Below, piece by piece: positions 1 to 9,134 of a stretch of DNA of 24,793 nucleotides. Below the pieces are notes generated by a model. The model was not told the DNA's origin. It searched no databases and saw only the letters and a program-made list of their open reading frames with translations. This stretch comes from Azolla pinnata (Eukaryota > Streptophyta > Polypodiopsida > Salviniales > Salviniaceae): contig JBBBWG010007803.1 in the NCBI GenBank assembly GCA_037176905.1, forward strand, positions 1 to 24,793. The letters run 5' to 3'. Numbering within the stretch: position 1 is the stretch's first letter; each line of letters starts with the position of its first letter. The translations under genes were made by a program, and so were the position numbers.

Positions 1-9
1 CTCAAATTC

Positions 10-540
10 TTACCTTTCTTCTCGATCCAGCTGATCAGCGCGTGTCGAGTCATCCTCGATGCGTCGTCCAGCATATAAATCCGCGAGCAGTGCTTTCTCA
101 AACTTAGCCCAAGTCGGTTGGGCGTTCTGGATCTCGATGATGCGCTCACGGACCTGTGGTTCTACCATCGGCTTGAAACTAGCTATCTGGGTTTGATCCT
201 GAACGTCTCTTTGCTGCATCTCATTCCGATATGTGGCAAGGAACTTCGTGATATTCTTGCCATTAAATCGGCCGGTAATTTGAACCATCCGATCAACTGC
301 TTTGTCGATCAACGCCTCTCGATCTCTTGCTTTCAACATGAACTCCACGATCTGCATCATGCCTTTCATCATCTCCTCTCCACGGGAAACGCCTGTCAAA
401 TCACCTGCTGAAGCCATCTCCGCACCAGATATCCTCCTCCTGCTTCCTTTCACGTCGGGTTCACCAAAGATGTCGGGATAATCGACAAGTATGCCTGAAA
501 GCAGAGGCAGATCCGCCGGGGATTTGAACCAAAGGAAACC
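10..540 (-). mobile_element. LTR-retrotransposon gag fragment, runs off window edge
   Basis: A 147-codon open frame (10-453) reads as a plant retrotransposon gag segment: a charged, helical protein with a phrase FNGKNITKFL and a later VEPQVRERIIEIQ, of the kind found in gag proteins of plant Ty3/gypsy-like elements. Upstream, to about 540, the sequence also looks like the leader between an LTR and gag. The element continues beyond the left edge, so its polymerase part cannot be judged. The gag part in view looks well preserved and could be relatively young. Assignment to the gypsy group rests on memory of similar gag proteins, with no reverse transcriptase in view to confirm it. Confidence 0.6.
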
Positions 541-544
541 AGAA

Positions 545-1060
545 TGGTGGAGTTGCGAAGAAATGAATTGTATATCAGAATAAGAAGAAGCAAAGAGAAA
601 ACTAATAAGGATTTAATCGAATTCCAGATAATAGGATTACAGAGAATAGGGTTCTGGATTGCAAGCTAAGCCCCCCCTTTAGGGCTCCCCCTCTGCTTTT
701 TTATCCTTCTCCCCGAGTGGAGGTCCTCAAAGCAGAGGCTCCCAAAATTAGTTGAGAGGAAAAAAAAAACTAGTTGCGAAAAAAAACTATTCACGAAAAA
801 AAAGAAAAACAAAAGAAAAAAAACTATCTTAGCCGCCTCTTTTGTCTGGGAGTTAATGCGTCCGGCTCGGTCGATTCAGCACAACCGAGTATGAACGCGG
901 ACTCTTGCTTGGATTGCAAAAGTTTCGCTTGAACTACATTTGGTCAACTATTCTTCGAATTATGCAACAACCGACGAATACACACTAAAGGAAAGGTTTG
1001 GCGTTTCCTAAACGACGCGACTTTTAGAAAAATAATACACGACATCCAGACATCCACACG
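545..1060 (-). mobile_element. probable LTR-like flank of the gag element, with A-rich tract
   Basis: No protein-coding signal. On the minus strand the order fits an LTR lying directly upstream of the gag piece: a TATA-like GATAAAAAAG around 697-706, then T-rich sequence, then the gag leader. A strongly A-rich stretch on the plus strand occupies about 760-831. There is no second LTR in the window, so the borders are guesses and no age can be derived from LTR divergence. Confidence 0.35.
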
Positions 1061-1074
1061 ATTGTTTCCATATG

Positions 1075-2830
1075 CTTTCAAGCCGTGTGAGTTTCCTGGA
1101 ACAACAACGGTGAACTATTGTTATATGCCTTCGTCTTTGCAGAACGCCTCGAATGCACCTGAGCTGTATTCACCACCATTGTCGGAGCGAAGCACTTGGA
1201 TTGGTAGGTCATGTTGTCGGATGATGAGGTTGCAATATTGCTTAAAGTGTGTAAGCACTTCAGACTTCTTCTTGAGGAAGTAGATAGTTGTGTACCTGCT
1301 AAAATCATCAATAAACGTTAGAAAGTAATGGGAGCCTGTGAGTGAGCTCGTTTCCATGGGTCCACAGAGGTCACTATGTACTAATTGGTTTAGTTGAGTG
1401 GATTTTGATTGGGATTTTGGGTGAGTTTTGTGGCTTAATTTTCCTAGGATATAACCTTCACATAAGTCAATAGGGTTCAAATACAAGGGTAAACCGACAC
1501 ATGGCTTATGTTTGACCATGCAAAGTAATGTGACACTATTGATATGACCGAACCTATAGTACCACATGAGGGTAGACACGACTTTGGTTAGGTGAAGGCT
1601 ATGAGTAGATGCAACACCGATCATATAATGTGGATTAGACATACGTATTATCATGGGATATAATCGGTTTCTTTGAGGCAATTTTATAACTTCAAACTCT
1701 CCATTGGGGAGTTTAAAGTGGATAATACATGAGTCATGAAAGAACTCAATGGATGATCCACTCATCGTGGCGGTTGTAACGGAGAGGATGTTCCGGCAAA
1801 GACCCGGAATGTGGTATACGTTGGAGATTGTACGCTTGCTCCACTCGGCAAGGTCACATGGAGATCTCCAACGCCAATAGTCGTAAGTGAGTGGTTGTTG
1901 CCGAGGTAGACGCGCATGCCACTCGAGAGTTCCTTGTAGTCTTGGAGCCACCGTTTTTGCGGTGTCATATGATGGGTTGCACCGGTGTCCAAGAGCCACT
2001 CGGTTGTATCTCTATTAGAAGGCACACAATTGCCATTTTTTAGTGATGATGTGAATACTTTGTACCATATTGTCCAAGCTCCGGGGTGTCAAGTTATTAG
2101 AGGTGTGCTCTTGGATACCGACCATGTTGTTGTTGACGTGGTTGTGGTTGTTGATATTGTTCACGATATTTGGTGCGACATTCACGTTCGAGATGACCAT
2201 TTCGACCACAATATGTACAAACTTTTGTTGGAGTATTGGTAGGTCGGTTGTTGTTGTTGGTCCTCCAAATTGTTGGAGTAGTGGTAGGTCGGTTGTTGTT
2301 GTCCGCCCCCTTTTGAAGTTTGGTTGTCGTTGCACATTTTGGGTTGAGGGCGTTGGAGCCATTCCGCTTGCGTTGTGAGCACCATTCCGCATAAGTTCTT
2401 CTTGTCGAATGCATGCCATAAGGGATTCGACGGTGAGGTTTGCCACTAATGCTTGTGTGGTGATGAACGGTCTCCATGAAGAGGGTAATGCCGCTAGGAG
2501 AAGCATGGCTTGAAGATTAGAATCTAATTGAAGTCCCGAGAGGAGAGCATTATCTAATAGAGTCCGCCATTCATCAAGAAATTTGATGATTTCTTGGTTT
2601 TCCGAGAGAGAGGCCGTGAGAAGCCTTTTGAGGGATGCGACTTGAGTGATGAGATCTTCATGGTGGTAGATGTTTCGGAGGAATGTCCAAACTTCCGCCG
2701 ACGTATTACATGGTCAGACCATCTACACTTGTGGGTCTCCAAGGTGGCACATGAATTTCGCTTGCGCTTGAAGATCTCTCGCCATCCATTCGGCAGTGTT
2801 TGTCGGTATTTAATATCATCCAAGTATACT
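1075..2830 (-). mobile_element. Ty1/copia fossil A: gag to integrase
   Basis: On the minus strand the parts run in Ty1/copia order: gag (about 2,830-2,200), a CCHC zinc knuckle CTYCGRNGHLEREC (around 2,180-2,220), an aspartic protease motif LLDTGATHHM (around 1,960-1,995), a GAG-pre-integrase region, and an integrase core with HSDLCGP and an SDNGGEY block (about 1,150-1,360). Nothing recognisable as reverse transcriptase or RNase H follows; the fossil ends close to the LTR-like flank of the neighbouring gag element. It is broken (several breaks) and incomplete. No LTR pair was found, so age is unknown; the coding parts are still easy to recognise, so it is younger than fossil B. Confidence 0.85.
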
Positions 2831-2864
2831 CTCTTCTCACTTGGCTAATCACGGTTGCCAAGTC

Positions 2865-3020
2865 CTCTCTTCTTCCTCAGCTCGTCGTTGCCTTCTTTGC
2901 CGCCACACACTCTTTTCTTCCTCGATTGATTGTAGGTTGTTTTGCAGCTCTCACACGCTCTCTTCTTCCTAGTTTGATCGTTGCACCCCGCTCTCTTGTT
3001 CTTGAGCGATTTGTTCTGTG
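2865..3020. repeat. degenerate pyrimidine-rich tandem repeat
   Basis: The phrase CTCTCTTCTTCCT recurs, with changes, at 2865, 2910, 2958 and 2991. This gives units of about 45, 48 and 33 bp that also share a GTTG-containing middle. It lies just outside the gag end of copia fossil A. Confidence 0.5.
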
Positions 3021-3086
3021 TTGATATCTTGATAGTAAGGTTGGTTCCTCCCTTCTTTCTGTAGCTGCATAGGTTTGGGTTGTCAA

Positions 3087-3141
3087 GTTGATTGGTGTAT
3101 TTCTTGGTCACTCTTGTTAGGTTGATTGGTGTATTTCTTGG
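3087..3141. repeat. 34-bp tandem duplication
   Basis: GTTGATTGGTGTATTTCTTGG occurs at 3087 and again at 3121, exactly 34 bp apart. One full unit is followed by a partial second copy. The rest of 3,142-3,590 shows no gene and no recognised element. Confidence 0.7.
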
Positions 3142-3593
3142 CGTTCGCTATGCTGGTCAAAACTATTAGGTATATGTTTTCTCCCTTCTCCTTCATTTGT
3201 ATGTATCATGTTGGTGAGGCACTATGTATATGTTGATTTTTTGCCATGGTTTTTCCTCCCTATTCCTTGCTATCTTGGTGGCTGCTATCGCCATATGTAG
3301 TAATCACTTTTACATCCTTGTAGTGTTTGGGTTCAATATAATCTTGCAGTAGAAATAATTAAGTACGTCTACTTGTTAGAAAAGTCCATCTTCATCAAAT
3401 GTGACTAATCTGTTGTAAAAGAATTTTCGATTTTGGGGAGGATATAGTTTATATCCCTTAATCCTATTATAGTTTCCATACAAATATGCACTTGATAGAG
3501 TGGGAATCCAATTTCTTATGTATGGCTAATAGGATGTGATTGTATATTGTAGCGTCAAATGTTTGTAAATGCCCGACGTGAGACTTTTTTTTA

Positions 3594-3690
3594 AACCAAG
3601 GAAAATAGGGGGTGTTAGAGCCGAGTACCTTATTAGGGGGATCTATTTTGTAGGTAGCATGTTGTAGCTACTGCTTCCTACCAAAGTTCA
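3594..3690 (+). mobile_element. possible polypurine tract and LTR start (plus strand)
   Basis: A purine-rich run AAGGAAAATAGGGGG at about 3598-3612 is followed at once by TGTTAGAG. This is the arrangement of a polypurine tract next to the start of a 3' LTR. It points the opposite way from the neighbouring copia fossils and would be a very short remnant. Weak evidence, from local pattern only. Confidence 0.25.
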
Positions 3691-5533
3691 TGTTTTATTC
3701 TAGCTGCCTAGACCATGCTATGACTAGCATCCAAAGTGTTTGATTTTCCCTTTCTACAACTCCATTTTGTTGTGGGTTGTAAGGAATTGAGTGTTCATGT
3801 TGAATACCATAAGTATTGCAAAAATAAATTCACTCTTGTGAGCAATACTCTCCCCCCTCATTGTTTGTTCGGATTGTAGCTATCTTGGCTTGACATTGAT
3901 TTTCAACTAGTTCTTTATATGTTTAGAATGTGGTGAATGCTCTTGCTTTACTCTTAAGAAGTAAAAATAATGAACCTTCTATAATCATCAGTAAAAGTGA
4001 TAAAGTAATGGTTACCAGTTATTGAAGGGGTTGGTAGTGGTCCACATAAATTTGAATGAATAAAATGAATTGGCTTCAAAGTTTGATATGTGTGGAGTAA
4101 GAAACTCTGTCAGGATTGCTTTCCATATATGCAACCTTCACATATGAGTAGATTGTGGAATTGTTTTCTTAGTATCCCTTCCATAAGTTGGTATGTTTGG
4201 CTAATTTGCATGGACTTTGGATGCAAGTGTCCAAGTCGGTGATGCCATAGTAGTGTTGAATGGACTTAATTAGGATAGGTCAAGACCATGTTTACCTCCA
4301 TGATTGTGTTGCAGTCCACTGTTTGAAGACGATATAATCTTCCCAAATTGTCTTAATCACTTTGCCTGTAGGTAGCTTGTGGTGGATTATAGCATGTTTG
4401 CTATGGAATTCTACCATAGCTCCATTTGATATAACTTCACTAATTGAGAGCAGGTTCTTTGCTAGCCCTAGCACAAAGTATATATTTGAAATACTTATTG
4501 TATACTTTTAGTGAATTAATAAATTTATCATACCTTTTCCAATAGTCATTTTGACTTCATTATATCTTAATCGTACTTCCAAGCGGTTTTGGTAAAGTAA
4601 CATAATTCTGTAGCCATTCTCAATTGTTAGTGTTACTTCATTAATATCTAAAATTGATGTTGTATTTGCTTATGGATGGAATCTTCTTCCTTTGTTTTGT
4701 TTATCGTATTTCTTGTTACGACAATCCCTTTCAATATGACTTGGTTTGTGGTAATATCTACAGGTTATTGTAGTTAGGTTGATTGAACCCGTAACTCTCG
4801 TTTGTTGAGGCTTGAATTTTTAATAACTTGGATAAATAGATTGATTCCCTTGACTTCTCACTATTGCTACCATTGCAACAGATCCATCATTTTGAAACTT
4901 GGGTTTCTTCCTTCGCAGTTCTTCACTTCCCATTTTTGCAAATATCAATGACTTATCATTGTTTCCATGTGTTGTGATGAAGTTGTCCCATCAAATAGGC
5001 AAAGAACCTAAAATCAAATCATATTTCATTTTATCAACTATTTTGTTACTTGTCAAGAGTTGACTACCAGTTACAAATCAATGTGTCAATAGACTCCTCT
5101 TGCATCTCCATTGTCACCAAGTTTCGGAGTATATGCCAGATTTTCGTCATATGATTTGAAGGTTCATGTTTATCCTTCAAGGTATCCCATATTTCTTTCG
5201 AGGATTCTAGGTCCTTCACCAAGTCTCCTTGCTCATCCCTCAAATGCATTATAATCCGTATTTGTGCCTCAAGATCTTTCTTTTTCTATTCTTTCAATTC
5301 TAGTTCTTTTGCAGGTTTCATATCTTTGCCGCTCACTATGTCCAATAGATCACTTCTCTCGAGAATAAGGTTCATCCCAACTCCCATATTCAGTAATTGT
5401 TTTTAGACAGCTTCTCGACCATGTACTTTCTCGTGAGTGTTGATGTTGACCCGAATTTTGACTTTGCTTCCATTTTTGTTAGTCTATTAGAACTATAATA
5501 ATGCTTAATCCTATGTGTGGAGCTCTTATACCA
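3690..5533 (-). mobile_element. Ty1/copia fossil B: gag to integrase, old
   Basis: The minus strand shows a second, independent copia internal region. A gag start is visible near 5,400-5,470, a gag block with DLESSKEIWDTLKDKHEP lies at 5064-5249, a pre-integrase block with LGLAKNLLSIS lies at 4292-4474, and the integrase signature IPYNPQQNGVVERENQTL lies near 3,740-3,800. No reverse transcriptase region follows. The element is broken many times and is clearly older than fossil A. It abuts the primer-binding site and candidate LTR at its 5' side. Confidence 0.8.
5520..5533 (-). other. primer-binding site of copia fossil B (initiator tRNA-Met type)
   Basis: The minus strand reads TGGTATAAGAGCTC immediately after a terminal CA. 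This is one base off the usual plant copia primer-binding site TGGTATCAGAGC, complementary to the 3' end of initiator tRNA-Met. It sits about 50 bp upstream of the apparent gag start, as expected. Confidence 0.7.
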
Positions 5534-5908
5534 TGTAACAATATAGGATCAAGATTTCTATTGAAAGAAATGATTTTGAAATGTGGCTTCAATGTGCGAG
5601 AGAGAAATAAAGAGCTGATAATATTAAAGGAACAATTTGTATGTAAGATTGATGTATCAAGCTGTTTTGAGTACAATAGAAGTTCTTTGCCCACATCCTT
5701 CACATCCTCCTCAGTGCAATCCCTAGACTCCTATTTGTGCTTAACACAATTACATTGAGTAGTCCAAAATCCGCAGACTCCAACTGCGCATCGCTCCCAT
5801 CAAGAACATCACTCCCACCAACTGTTGCAACATATGGTAGCTTCTCATGATCCATAGTGTCATCCCATTTTTGTCTCTTCACATCATCACTACAGCCATA
5901 TTCCAACA
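5534..5908 (-). mobile_element. candidate 5' LTR of copia fossil B
   Basis: On the minus strand the segment begins TGTTGGAATA and ends TTACA directly before the primer-binding site, giving a 375-bp unit bounded by TG and CA. Copia LTRs often begin TGTTGGAATA. The right-hand (primer-site) border is well supported; the TG border is a guess because no partner LTR was found in the window to compare with. Confidence 0.4.
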
Positions 5909-6113
5909 TAAGGCACTCCTCATCATCATCATTAAGCAAAGCCATATTGAATAAGAAGGCACAACAAGGGTGAACACAAAATTGTCAGTAACTTTTTCAA
6001 TCATGTAGTGAAATGTCACGCGCAAGATATCAACAGAAAGCTCTCGTTACAAGCTTTCGGACAAGATACAGAACGCGAAAATGAACATCGGAGCTAAGAT
6101 ATTTGCAACCATA

Positions 6114-6167
6114 CTACTACTCTCTCTCTTCTCTCCTCTCTGACTCGAGTTCTCTTTCTCTCTCTAC

Positions 6168-6216
<49 letters not shown>
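6114..6216. repeat. (TC)n microsatellite
   Basis: A pyrimidine-rich tract ends in an uninterrupted TC run from about 6171 to 6216 (23 units). The flanking intervals 5,909-6,113 and 6,217-6,921 hold no gene I can support. Confidence 0.95.
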
Positions 6217-6218
<2 letters not shown>

Positions 6219-6921
6219 GAAAACATGAAACTGCGGCAGCCTAGAATTTTTTTATTACTAGCCAATTGAATGGCGCAAGTGCCTTGAATTGCACAGTTGT
6301 GCTTGCTCTACGTAAAAATCATCTCAAAAAGTAGCTTTTTGATGCCGGACAGCCTTTATTGCTCTCCTTTTCCAAGGTAAGATCTCTATTGTTTCCCTCG
6401 GCATTATTGTGACACCCCCTTATTTAAAGAGAAGTGTAGATAGACATGAGAATCTCCAATCCACACTCCCTTTGATCAAGTTTCCATGAAATGGCAGCTT
6501 TCTCTTAACATTTCCTTCTAAATCGATGTTATAGTTTCCAATGGTGGCACTACAACTCTTTTGAAAAATTTTCATAGATCAACCATTCCAAACATATCAC
6601 ATAATTGTCAAACTCAAAAATCCGCATTCAATAATGTTATGTGTTGTATATGTTTGACACATATCTTGATTTTTTTATTCATGAGAAATTCAACTAGGAA
6701 AAAAACATGAATTAGATAAGATATAGCTAAAGGTTCATACGAAAAAACTATCCTAGATTTCCATACAACCAATCACCATAAAACCAAGCCATACATGCCA
6801 CATGGTATGCATATTGCATTATATACAATCTCAACCTTGTTGGGCTGCATTATTATCTCATAAGCAATGTTTTTTGTGTTTCTTTGTTACAATTACACAT
6901 TGGACAGGCTACAAAGTATGT

Positions 6922-7050
6922 CACGAAAGTACCAATAGCTTCTACCATCCAAAAAATGCCCCCTTGCTACCAATAATCAACCATCATTTAGTACACGAAA
7001 GTACCAGTAGCTTCTACCATCCGAAAAATGCCCCCTTATTGCCAATAATA
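6922..7050. repeat. 72-bp imperfect tandem duplication
   Basis: CACGAAAGTACCAATAGCTT at 6922 recurs with one change at 6994. The similarity continues through TCTACCATCC, an AAAAATGCCCCCTT block and CCAATAAT. About 1.8 copies are present. The two copies differ at only a few positions, suggesting a fairly recent local duplication. Confidence 0.85.
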
Positions 7051-7398
7051 TGTCGAAAATCTAGAAAGGAACCCCATCCATTGTGTACAACCTGATCAAC
7101 TTCAAGTTACAGATAAAAATGGTGAATGAAGTCCTGCACACGTCATTTGATACTATTGTTAAACACATCCTGCTATTGGATAACAGCCACTTTTGCCCAT
7201 AATTTGGTACAAAAATTATCCACGACACCCTTGTGTAGCAGGTGCTGGGTTGAAGGCCCGGGAACTGTATTCTCTCGCGCTACTGATTGTAACGTTTGAT
7301 TTACATTGCGATCAGATCGATGGAGGAGCAGCCGGATGGACATTCTGGTTATTGCAGACTAGGGTTTTGATTCTTCACTAGAGTTAGCAACAAAATGT

Positions 7399-7432
7399 TT
7401 GTGTTGTGTTGTGTTATGTGTGTGTGTGTGTT
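7399..7432. repeat. GT-rich microsatellite in the trihelix gene upstream region
   Basis: An imperfect GTGTT/GT repeat about 175 bp upstream of the start codon at 7607. No clear TATA box is visible nearby. A telo-box-like CTAGGGTTTT lies at about 7360. Confidence 0.7.
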
Positions 7433-7606
7433 ACAACAGTTTCTTCTACTATGAAATACTTGCAGTACAAGAAGTTGTCTGTTTTGGCTATGGTGGAGTA
7501 GACTTCCCAACTGGAGCTGGGAAGCTCTGAAGAACCCACAACCGCGAGCAGAGAACAGGTTTTTGCCCTGCCCGACTGCGCCCACGCGCGAGAAGCAGTC
7601 ACCACT

Positions 7607-7820
7607 ATGGCCGACCTTCCTCAGAAACATCACTTTGATGGAAGAGAAGAAGAGGAAGAAGACGAAGCGGAAGACGAAGCGGAAGAATGGGAAGATGTTG
7701 AAACTACTTTTGAAGATGAGCAATTTGATGGGTCGCACCTAGCAGACCATCACTCTCACGGTGGCCTCGATCCTGATCGCTATGCATGCATCACCCCCAA
7801 AGCGCAACTGCCGAAATCAC

Positions 7821-7858
<38 letters not shown>

Positions 7859-8959
7859 CGGGCAGAGCAGCTGATCTCGAGTTCCAATCCGAGATCCTGG
7901 TGGAACGAGGGGGAGGTCGATTCTCTCATCACAGCCATGGAGAGATACAGTGAGGCCATAGCTGCAAGCAGGTTGCATCCTTCTCCTCCACCTCCACCAT
8001 CTGCTTCGGCCAAGGTTAGCCATGGTGGGTGTGGGGATATCAATGACAGTAGCAATTGTCATAACTACAGGGATCTGCGCTGGACTACATACTTGGAGCA
8101 CATGCATTCTGAGGGATTCACAGAGAAGACGGAGAATCAAGTGCGCAAGAAAGTGGAGAATCTAAACTGGTCCTTCAGACACCTCAAGGCATGGAGGCTG
8201 GGCAAGCGCCTCCCTCTCTATGAGGATCTCAGTCCTCCCGAACGCAATGCACGGCGGCTACCCCGACACTTTACCCCGAGCATGTATGCAAGGATGGATG
8301 CCATCTTCTCCAACATGGGCCTAAAGTACACTACCCGAACCACATCGAAGTATCAGCCTGGCAAAGTGAATCGCATCAACACCGCTGAATCTGGTAAACC
8401 AAGGGTGAGAAATCGTCTCCTTAGGCCTCATTCCTTGGTTACCACCGGCGTGGATCTGTGCCCAGGAGATGTTGATCGACCTCCTGAGCGCCGAATCACA
8501 AGAGCAGTATCAATGTTGATGAAGCAAAGGAAGGTGATGACTAACAGTGAAATGGATGTTGACAACGAGGCTGGCGGTGATGTACATCGTGATTCTGAAG
8601 ATCCTCAGAGAGAAGAAGAGGAAGATGGCGATGGCGATGGCGATGCTGGTAGTGATGGAAAGGATACTCATATCGAGGATGTTGTCGATGGTGATGAATG
8701 TTGTTTCCAAGGCCAGCCACATTCCAATTCTGACACGAAAGTTATTATGAAGGAGAAGAAGGATCATGTGAGCAAGGGTGAACGGTGCATGGTGTTGGAG
8801 GATGGATTGACGATAGATGCTGATGACAGCATGATTCTGGAGCATGTTGCAGAAACTGGCAAGCAGCTCTCTGACTTCATCCATGCTGTGAAGATGAACA
8901 TGGAGATGGTCAGAACCTTGATGGAGAGTAGAAAAAGGCAGAAGAGAGCTAGTCAATGA
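7607..8959 (+). CDS. trihelix (Myb/SANT-like) DNA-binding protein, single exon
   Basis: A 450-codon open frame with no intron, starting in good context (CCACTATGGCC). Seen in order: an acidic N-terminus (residues 11-40), a 12-serine run (73-84), and a trihelix-type domain. The domain's three helices carry the expected tryptophans at W98/W99, W159 and W188, with the phrases WWNEGEVDSLITAM, LRWTTYL and KTENQVRKKVENLNWSF. A proline-rich, flexible insert (121-155) separates helices 1 and 2, longer than usual. A second acidic block (331-365) and a C-terminal helix ending in SRKRQKRASQ follow; the basic end is a likely nuclear localisation signal. From the family it should be nuclear and bind DNA, probably as a transcription regulator; targets unknown. 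Alternative: a Myb/SANT protein derived from a PIF/Harbinger transposon, though no transposase is nearby. Confidence 0.8.
7823..7858. repeat. pure TCA trinucleotide repeat in coding sequence
   Basis: Twelve perfect TCA codons encode the serine run of the trihelix protein. A perfect repeat is prone to length change by replication slippage. Confidence 0.95.
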
Positions 8960-9128
8960 AAGAAGAGCTTCAAATCGATTTTGGGTTCACTCAGGTATTA
9001 TATAACATTTATACAAGTCTCAACGAAAGCCGAAAATTGCTAGTTTTGCAATTGTAGCAAGGCATAAGAACATGGGTTTCTATGTGTTGCGATACATCCA
9101 CGGAGTCTTTGCTTTTTTGGGCAAAACC

Positions 9129-9134
9129 AATAAA
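9129..9134 (+). promoter_or_regulatory. candidate poly(A) signal of the trihelix gene
   Basis: AATAAA lies 170 bp after the stop codon at 8957-8959, in an AT-rich setting. A donor-like CAG|GTATTA at about 8995 leaves open a 3'-UTR intron. Confidence 0.4.

Noticed and set aside
118-411. Plus-strand 97-codon open frame
   Set aside because: It is antisense to the gag frame and shows no domain.
517-540. tRNA-like GGTTCAAATCC phrase (minus strand)
   Set aside because: It resembles a tRNA T-loop but there is no matching acceptor stem or D-arm; it lies in the retroelement leader.
5700-5945. 81-codon minus-strand frame starting MALLNDDDEE
   Set aside because: It crosses the border of the candidate copia LTR and has no recognised domain; most likely chance.
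6802-7095. Possible second LINE remnant on the minus strand
   Set aside because: A faint DNN and cysteine pattern recalls the zinc-binding end of the LINE at 22 kb, but no continuous similarity could be followed.
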